Part shown: piece by piece, positions 63,167 to 64,000 of the stretch | Layout: each line of letters begins with the position of its first letter | How positions within the stretch are numbered: position 1 is the stretch's first letter | Source: an uncultured Planktomarina sp. | GTDB taxonomy: Bacteria; Pseudomonadota; Alphaproteobacteria; Rhodobacterales; Rhodobacteraceae | Direction of reading: 5' to 3' | DNA length: 64,000 nt | Assembly: GCA_943788425.1 (NCBI GenBank) | Contig: CALSQF010000003.1 | Coordinates: 55,927 to 119,926, forward strand | Translations under genes and position numbers: made by a program | Notes under the pieces: generated by a model | Databases searched by the model: none | Told to the model about the DNA's origin: nothing | What the model saw: only the letters and a program-made list of their open reading frames with translations

Positions 63167-64000
63167 ATGAACCTGCTTGAACCTTGGAACACCCCCTTTG
63201 GCCTCGCGCCTTTTGATGCCATCTCAGATGCTGATTTTGCTCCCGCTATGGATGTGGCATTGGCTCAAGCGCGCTCTGGCATGCAAGCGATTGCGCAGAG
63301 TTCACAGGTGCCCAGCTTTGAAAACACCATTGAAGCGCAGGAGGTGGCCGAAGCGCCGCTCAATCAGCTGGCCGCTGCGTTTTACACTTTGGCCAGCACC
63401 GATAGCACGCCCATCCGCGAAGAGCTGCAACGGGATTTGGCGCCGAAACTGTCGGCCTATAGTTCTGCGGTGACGTCCGATGTCGCGCTGTTTGCCCGGA
63501 TTGAAAATCTGTGGTCGCGGCGTGCGTCGATGGGATTGTCAGCTGAGCAAGAGCGGGTCTTGATGCTAACGCGCCGGGACTTCATTCGGGCCGGGGCCAA
63601 GCTCACCGGGGCAGAGGCGGCGCGCATGGCTGAGATCAAATCGCGGCTTGCCAGCTTGGGCACGAAATTCATGCAAAACCTACTGGCTGACGAACGGGAT
63701 TGGGCCTTGCCCTTGAAGGCTGATGATCTTGCGGGCTTGCCTGATTTTGTGGTGCAGGCGGCTCAAGCTGCAGGACAGGAGAAAGGCTTTGATGGCCCTG
63801 TGGTGACCCTATCGCGGTCCCTCATCGTGCCATTTTTGGAATTTGCCGATCGTCGGGACCTCCGCGAGATGGCATATAAAGCCTGGACCGCTCGGGGCGC
63901 CAACGGTGGTGAGACGGACAATCGGGAGATTGTCAGCGAAACCCTGCGATTGCGCCAAGAGCAGGCGGCTTTGCTTGGTTATGAGAGTTTCTCAGACTTC
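63167..64000 (+). CDS. M3 family peptidase (oligopeptidase/peptidyl-dipeptidase), partial
   Basis: The first 278 residues of a large zinc peptidase; the gene runs past the window edge. The N-terminal part is typical of Dcp/oligopeptidase A: NTPFGLAPFDAISDADFAPA, later VPSFENTIEAQE and FADRRDLREMAYKAWTARGA, NGGETDNREIVSETLRLRQE. The HExxH site lies beyond the window, so activity cannot be judged. It starts one base after moeB ends. Confidence 0.88.
   Translation, partial: MNLLEPWNTPFGLAPFDAISDADFAPAMDVALAQARSGMQAIAQSSQVPSFENTIEAQEVAEAPLNQLAAAFYTLASTDSTPIREELQRDLAPKLSAYSSAVTSDVALFARIENLWSRRASMGLSAEQERVLMLTRRDFIRAGAKLTGAEAARMAEIKSRLASLGTKFMQNLLADERDWALPLKADDLAGLPDFVVQAAQAAGQEKGFDGPVVTLSRSLIVPFLEFADRRDLREMAYKAWTARGANGGETDNREIVSETLRLRQEQAALLGYESFSDF

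Noticed and set aside
1-64000. CRISPR arrays, insertion sequences, prophage or origin
   Set aside because: No repeated spacer pattern, transposase, integrase or DnaA-box cluster was noticed on either strand.

Overview
The window looks like a contiguous piece of chromosome from a marine alphaproteobacterium of the order Rhodobacterales (Roseobacter group). The evidence is the gene content: heterotetrameric sarcosine oxidase, an HpsN-type dehydrogenase with a split sulfopyruvate decarboxylase, an RpoHII-type heat-shock sigma factor behind an RpoE-type promoter, an Irr-type iron box, a TRAP transporter, and a ribD-ribE-ribBX-ribH-nusB operon. Moderate G+C would fit a Planktomarina/RCA-like lineage, but that name is a guess. 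No phage, insertion sequence, CRISPR array or origin was seen.

Left part (1-11.3 kb) is accessory catabolism. It holds a TRAP transporter (fused DctQM, cut by the window edge, plus a TakP-like binding protein), a TerC protein, a GMC oxidoreductase divergent from an IclR regulator, and a LacI regulator divergent from a five-gene operon (hpsN-like, SDR, zinc alcohol dehydrogenase, comD, comE). That operon is best read as catabolism of the C3 sulfonate dihydroxypropanesulfonate (DHPS) or a close relative. A nearly perfect twin LacI-family operator lies in the divergent promoter. A strong terminator ends the operon.

The stretch 11.5-24.3 kb is mostly housekeeping: tRNA-Glu, recJ, glpX, hom, a small lipoprotein, a TetR regulator, a pirin, a short reductive-dehalogenase-like corrinoid/Fe-S protein divergent from a beta-hydroxyacid dehydrogenase, glutamate dehydrogenase, and a phospholipid operon pssA-dgkA-psd. 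24.4-29.4 kb is soxBDAG (sarcosine oxidase), followed by dnaG-rpoD, nrdR and the riboflavin operon. The RibA half of RibBX has lost its catalytic motifs. A decayed capsule-export gene lies antisense inside this block.

39.5-50.8 kb holds gshB-yraN-rsmI facing lpoA-like-glnD-murJ, an apparently inactive rhomboid, trpS, a universal stress protein, and nfuA-rimI under a promoter with an Irr-like box. 50.9-57.6 kb is a BMP-type ABC uptake operon (nucleoside-like) followed by a TauE/SafE sulfite exporter and its TIGR02186 partner. 57.6-64 kb contains a wrecked yifB/comM gene, cobC-like and cobU (cobalamin salvage), rpoH2, coaBC-dut-moeB and the start of an M3 oligopeptidase.

Themes that link genes: organosulfonate degradation releases sulfite, which a TauE exporter could remove; cobalamin salvage fits the corrinoid-dependent RdhA-like protein; three genes (capsule export, yifB, yraN) show decay or frameshifts. 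All assignments come from reading motifs by eye; no database search was run.
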